From: Candidatus Adiutrix sp. | GTDB lineage: Bacteria > Desulfobacterota > Desulfarculia > Adiutricales > Adiutricaceae | DNA: 9,819 nt | Direction: 5' to 3' | NCBI GenBank assembly: GCA_031273445.1 | Contig: JAISRV010000324.1 | Location: forward strand, 1-9,819 | In this document: positions 7,360 through 9,819 of the stretch, in pieces | Numbering within the stretch: the first letter of the stretch is position 1 | How the letters are laid out: every line of letters starts with the position of its first letter | Notes under the pieces: generated by a model | The model's input: only the letters and a program-made list of their open reading frames with translations | The model's database searches: none | Told to the model about the DNA's origin: nothing | Program-made: the position numbers and the translations under genes

Positions 7360-8406
7360 CTAGTTGGGGGCGACGGCTCTTTTAAGCGCGGCCAGCGCCG
7401 TTTCCAGTTGGGAAACGTCCGGCCGGCGGGTGGTTAAACGCTGCAGCAACAAGCCCGGCCAAAGGAGCGCGCGCCAGAAGGATCCGGGCCCGGCTTGGCC
7501 GGCCAGGCGGGAGACTTCATAGGCCAAACCGGCCAGAGGCAGGAGCAGAACTATTTTCAGCCCGATGCCGGCGGCGGCGCGGGCCAGGGAGCCGCCGGCG
7601 GCGGGAAAAGCCAGCGGAAATACGGCCGCGAAAAGCAGTATGCTCAAAGCCAGAACCAGAAAAATGAAAGCGGTGCCGCAACGCGGGTGCCAGGCGGGAT
7701 GCCTGGCGGCCGTTTCGGCGGTCAAAGGCCCGCCGGCTTCAAAGGCATGGATGGCCTGATGTTCGGCCCCGTGATAGGCGTAAACCCTTTTTATATCCGG
7801 AATCATGCCGATAAGGCCGACATAGGCGATAAAAAAGACGAATTTTAAAAGGCCGTCGAGCAGGTGGAAGAGACCGGAAGTTTCGTCGAAACCCCACAGA
7901 CGGCCAGCAAAAACCGAGAGCAGATGGGGCAGGGCCACAAACAGAAGCATGGCCAGACCAAAGGCCGAAGCCAGGGTCAGAGCCAGGGCGGCCAAGCCCA
8001 GGGCCGGTTTTTCCGCCGGCCTTTTCTTTTCAGGCCGGAGGGCGCCGTTTTCATCGGCTTCGCCTTCCACGCGGGCCGCGATTTCGGCGGAAAAATTCAG
8101 CGCTTTTTTTCCCACCATCATTGGTTCCAGCAACACGACCGCGCCGCGCAAAAAAGGCTTGCCCAGGATCGGGGCTTTTTTGGCCCAACCCCGGCATATG
8201 ACCGTTCTGATTTCCAGGGCGCCGCCGGCCCGACGGACGGCTACGGCCCAGCGTTCGGGGCCGCGCATCATGACCCCTTCTATGACCGCCTGCCCCCCGA
8301 CATTAGGCGGGGCGGAAGGGGAAGCGGACGCGTTGGAGCTCTTCGGGACGTCAATATCCATGACGGCCAAAACAGCTTTTAACGCAACTAAAAGCGCGTC
8401 GCCCAT
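7360..8406 (-). CDS. DUF1385 (YqhQ-like) multi-pass membrane protein
   Basis: A 348-residue member of the DUF1385 family; the function is not established. It shows the family's N-terminal GGQAVIEGVMMRGP (37-50). Four probable membrane segments lie at about 136-160, 184-203, 244-268 and 281-297. The conserved YHGAEHQAIHAFE (211-223) and HPRCGTAF (240-247) carry His, Glu and Cys residues that could bind a metal, by inference. Residues 20-35, rich in Ser, Pro and Ala, precede the family core; a start at the internal Met16 (8361) is possible, but the ATG at 8406 lies just five bases after the rpmE stop. Position between rpmE and prfA is, from general knowledge, a common arrangement for this family, hinting at a tie to translation or envelope homeostasis that is not proven. 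Confidence 0.9.
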   Translation of the reverse strand: MGDALLVALKAVLAVMDIDVPKSSNASASPSAPPNVGGQAVIEGVMMRGPERWAVAVRRAGGALEIRTVICRGWAKKAPILGKPFLRGAVVLLEPMMVGKKALNFSAEIAARVEGEADENGALRPEKKRPAEKPALGLAALALTLASAFGLAMLLFVALPHLLSVFAGRLWGFDETSGLFHLLDGLLKFVFFIAYVGLIGMIPDIKRVYAYHGAEHQAIHAFEAGGPLTAETAARHPAWHPRCGTAFIFLVLALSILLFAAVFPLAFPAAGGSLARAAAGIGLKIVLLLPLAGLAYEVSRLAGQAGPGSFWRALLWPGLLLQRLTTRRPDVSQLETALAALKRAVAPN

Positions 8407-8411
8407 AAGGC

Positions 8412-8636
8412 TTACTTCTTTTTGGCGGCTGGTTTGGGCGCCAGCGCGTATTTCTTCTGAAACCTTTCCACGCGGCCGGCGGTATCGACAAGCTTTTGTT
8501 TGCCGGTATAAAAAGGATGGCAGGCGGAGCAGATTTCAACCTTGATGCCGTCGAGAACGGAGCCGGCGACAAATTCATTGCCGCAGGCGCAAACAGCGGC
8601 GACTTCTTTGAATTTGGGATGGATATCGGGTTTCAT
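8412..8636 (-). CDS. rpmE: Ribosomal protein bL31, zinc-binding type
   Basis: A component of the large ribosomal subunit at the subunit interface. The 74-residue protein starts MKPDIHPKF and contains HPFYTGKQ and [10 protein letters not shown], close to E. coli L31. Four cysteines, C16 and C18 (CAC) and C36 and C39 (CSAC), form the zinc site of the C+ type, which can store zinc and is often paired elsewhere with a zinc-free paralogue. The ATG at 8636 is chosen because a full AGGAG sits eight bases upstream and the protein then begins as the family does. An in-frame ATG at 8705 would add 23 unrelated residues. It is the first gene of the rpmE-DUF1385-prfA-prmC run. The tail is basic (PAAKKK). 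Confidence 0.97.
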   Translation of the reverse strand: MKPDIHPKFKEVAAVCACGNEFVAGSVLDGIKVEICSACHPFYTGKQKLVDTAGRVERFQKKYALAPKPAAKKK

Positions 8637-8644
8637 GGCATTTT

Positions 8645-8649
8645 CTCCT
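8645..8649 (-). promoter_or_regulatory. Shine-Dalgarno of rpmE
   Basis: AGGAG on the minus strand, eight bases before the ATG at 8636. It fixes the start. Another ATG five bases upstream of the start (ATGCCATG) is out of frame and meets a stop within three codons. Confidence 0.8.
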
Positions 8650-8660
8650 AATTTATGGCC

Positions 8661-8724
8661 AGGGGTTGCCCCTATTGGACTATGGCGGTTAATTCCGTCC
8701 CTCAAAGCAGGGTCTGAATTAACC
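8661..8724 (-). promoter_or_regulatory. Folded 5' leader of rpmE, candidate L31 autoregulatory element
   Basis: Two perfect inverted repeats lie in the presumed rpmE leader. The outer one pairs GGTTAATTC with GAATTAACC (8724-8716 with 8695-8687). Inside it CCCT pairs with AGGG (8712-8709 with 8702-8699) around a six-base loop. The stems are joined by a 3x3 internal loop (AGA/ACG), giving a nearly continuous irregular helix. A second small hairpin, AGGGG-CAA-CCCCT (8673-8661), lies 11 bases before the Shine-Dalgarno. rpmE leaders that bind L31 are known in several phyla (Rfam L31 leader families). Whether this one resembles any of them cannot be judged here. The transcription start is not identified. 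Confidence 0.45.
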
Positions 8725-8731
8725 TTTCAGA

Positions 8732-8763
8732 AATTTTATTAAAAATGTGATTTCAATAAAATT
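8732..8763. repeat. AT-rich 9-bp inverted repeat
   Basis: AATTTTATT (8732-8740) and AATAAAATT (8755-8763) are perfect inverted repeats around a 14-base centre containing AAAAATGTGATTT. It may be part of a promoter region for rpmE, but no convincing -35/-10 pair is seen. The same 13-base core also occurs in both copies of the 74-bp repeat near 2136 and 2210. Confidence 0.5.
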
Positions 8764-8780
8764 CGATAGTTGCACTATCG
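8764..8780 (-). terminator. Possible weak terminator after the diguanylate cyclase gene
   Basis: On the minus strand CGATAGT-GCA-ACTATCG is a perfect 7-bp stem with a three-base loop, followed by AATTTTATT. It lies about 130 bases after the cyclase stop. The stem has only three G-C pairs and the T-run is broken, so an intrinsic terminator is plausible but weak. Confidence 0.3.
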
Positions 8781-8801
8781 GCCAGCCGCTCTCGCGTCTG
8801 G

Positions 8802-8870
8802 CTAGCGCCCTTTCGTGGTTATAAGGAATAACCGCACAGGGCGCTAGGAACGGTTATTTAAGCATAACCG
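8802..8870. repeat. Nested hairpins with four interchangeable GGTTAT/ATAACC arms
   Basis: CTAGCGCCCT (8802-8811) and AGGGCGCTAG (8838-8847) form a perfect 10-bp outer stem. It encloses GGTTAT (8817-8822) and ATAACC (8828-8833). A second hairpin, CGGTTAT (8851-8857) with ATAACCG (8864-8870), follows. The middle arms can also pair with each other: AATAACCG (8827-8834) with CGGTTATT (8851-8858), 8 bp. The arrangement allows mutually exclusive folds. It sits between the cyclase stop and the rpmE leader. It could be a transcription-end structure, an extragenic palindrome or an attenuator; it matches nothing I recognise. Confidence 0.6.
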
Positions 8871-8907
8871 CCCTCAAAACGCCAGCATTTTTTCAGAGCT
8901 TCTCGTT

Positions 8908-9819
8908 TCAGTCGTCGGCGACGCTGACGCGATTGCGCCCGGCCGCCTTGGCCGCATACATGGCCTTATCGGCGCGGGCGAAAAAACCGGCGGGGTCGTC
9001 GTCGAGCCTGGCTTCGGACACCCCCATGGACATGCTCAGGCGAACCGTGACCTCGCTATTCTTAAAAAGCTTGAACTCGACGGCATTGATGGCGCGGCGT
9101 ATCTTTTCGGCCACGACCGCCGCCGCCTTGAGCCCGGCGTTGGGCATCAGCACCACGAACTCGTCTCCGCCATAACGGAATATAAGATCGTCAGCCCGCA
9201 AAGTCTCCTGAGTCAGCCTGGCCACATAGGCCAGAACGCGGTCGCCGGCCAGGTGGCCGTAAACGTTGTTGAAGTCGCGGAACAAGTCAATGTCGAAAAC
9301 GATCATGCTGCATGTCTTCAAAACCTCCTTGCGCAGTTCGGCCAGGGTTTTAATGATCTGGTCGTCGTAGGCGCGGCGGTTGTAGACATCGGTCAGCGGA
9401 TCCTTCAATGAGACGGCTCGCAGATTCTCGATTTCCTTCAGCATCGCATGGCTTTGCCTGGAAAAATCTTCATAATCCCGGCGCCTTTTGTCCAGACGCC
9501 TTTCGGCCTGGCGGCGCGCCTCGGTCAGGGCGTCAAGACGCGCCTGATCAAGGCGCCTTTTTTGCTGAACGCAAGAGTGAAGATGGGCCACCTTTTCGGA
9601 GAGACGCCGACATAACAGTTCCATATCCGCCGTGGCGGGATTCGCCATTTCGCCCAGTTCCCGCAGGCCGTCTTCCATCGCCGCGGCGAAGCCGGCGTCG
9701 CTGTCGGAAAGATAAGACCGGCTGGCCTCAAGGGAACTGACGAAATCATTTTCCGTCTCTTCCAGGGCCTTGAGAACATCGCCGATATGCTTGAACGCTT
9801 TGGATCGCTCTTCCAGAAG
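8908..9819 (-). CDS. GGDEF diguanylate cyclase (N-terminus cut by window edge)
   Basis: Makes the second messenger cyclic di-GMP from two GTP. The frame is open from the window edge to the TGA at 8908 (303 residues), with coherent helical sequence upstream of the first visible ATG at 9678, so the gene continues beyond the window. The visible N-terminal part (to about residue 165) is charged and helical, with a likely coiled coil (QAERRLDKRRRDYEDF). It has no visible membrane segment or recognised sensor domain. The GGDEF domain starts at DPLTDVYNRRAYD and includes FDIDLFRDFNN, the intact catalytic RYGGDEF (9157-9171) and an RxxD inhibitory site (RADD, 9187-9198) exactly five residues before it, so product inhibition is likely. 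The domain ends with RADKAMYAAKAAGRNRV. It is not coupled to rpmE, from which about 270 structured bases separate it. Confidence 0.95.
   Translation of the reverse strand, partial: LLEERSKAFKHIGDVLKALEETENDFVSSLEASRSYLSDSDAGFAAAMEDGLRELGEMANPATADMELLCRRLSEKVAHLHSCVQQKRRLDQARLDALTEARRQAERRLDKRRRDYEDFSRQSHAMLKEIENLRAVSLKDPLTDVYNRRAYDDQIIKTLAELRKEVLKTCSMIVFDIDLFRDFNNVYGHLAGDRVLAYVARLTQETLRADDLIFRYGGDEFVVLMPNAGLKAAAVVAEKIRRAINAVEFKLFKNSEVTVRLSMSMGVSEARLDDDPAGFFARADKAMYAAKAAGRNRVSVADD

Noticed and set aside
8637..8705. Longer rpmE start at 8705
   Set aside because: It would add 23 residues unlike any L31 and lie inside the leader hairpin; AGGAG supports the start at 8636.
8732..8760. Promoter of rpmE using TTGAAA and TAAAAT on the minus strand
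   Set aside because: The spacer is only 12 bases, too short for a sigma70 promoter, and no better -35 is found.
9525..9779. Alternative minus-strand frame over the start of the cyclase gene
   Set aside because: It overlaps the GGDEF frame, which stays open to the window edge with coherent helical sequence; the other frame resembles no protein.

Overview
The window reads as a GC-rich, gene-dense chromosomal segment of a bacterium. The gene order rpmE - DUF1385 - prfA - prmC and the GlgC type (AGGKGERL...PLT start) best fit a deltaproteobacterium-like (Desulfobacterota) lineage. That placement is an inference from family resemblance and could be wrong. There are no rRNA or tRNA genes, insertion sequences or CRISPR arrays.

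Layout. (1) 1-1820, minus strand: a hybrid sensor histidine kinase whose C-terminal end lies beyond the left edge. Just upstream of it, and overlapping its start codon, is a 42-codon C-terminal relic of an HD-GYP (cyclic-di-GMP phosphodiesterase type) protein with no head. (2) About 1946-2329: a divergent intergenic region. It holds a good minus-strand sigma70-like promoter with an inverted repeat at its expected start point, a 74-bp tandem duplication carrying a perfect 8-bp hairpin in each copy, and a strong extended -10 promoter facing right. (3) 2330-5328, plus strand: a tight glgC-rpe-truD operon (ADP-glucose pyrophosphorylase, ribulose-phosphate 3-epimerase, tRNA pseudouridine-13 synthase). 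(4) 5329-8636, minus strand: rpmE - DUF1385 membrane protein - prfA - prmC, a translation-centred operon in which RF1 (prfA) is the substrate of the PrmC methyltransferase. The two operons converge with no base between their stop codons. (5) 8637-8907: an intergenic region dense in inverted repeats, including a candidate folded 5' leader of rpmE (possible L31 autoregulatory leader) and a four-arm set of GGTTAT/ATAACC sequences that can pair in alternative ways. (6) 8908-9819, minus strand: a GGDEF diguanylate cyclase with an intact product-inhibition site, whose N-terminus lies beyond the right edge.

Functionally, most of the window is housekeeping: carbon storage, pentose phosphate and translation termination. 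It is flanked by signalling genes. The most unusual material is in the two intergenic regions and the HD-GYP relic. I found no clear new multi-gene system.
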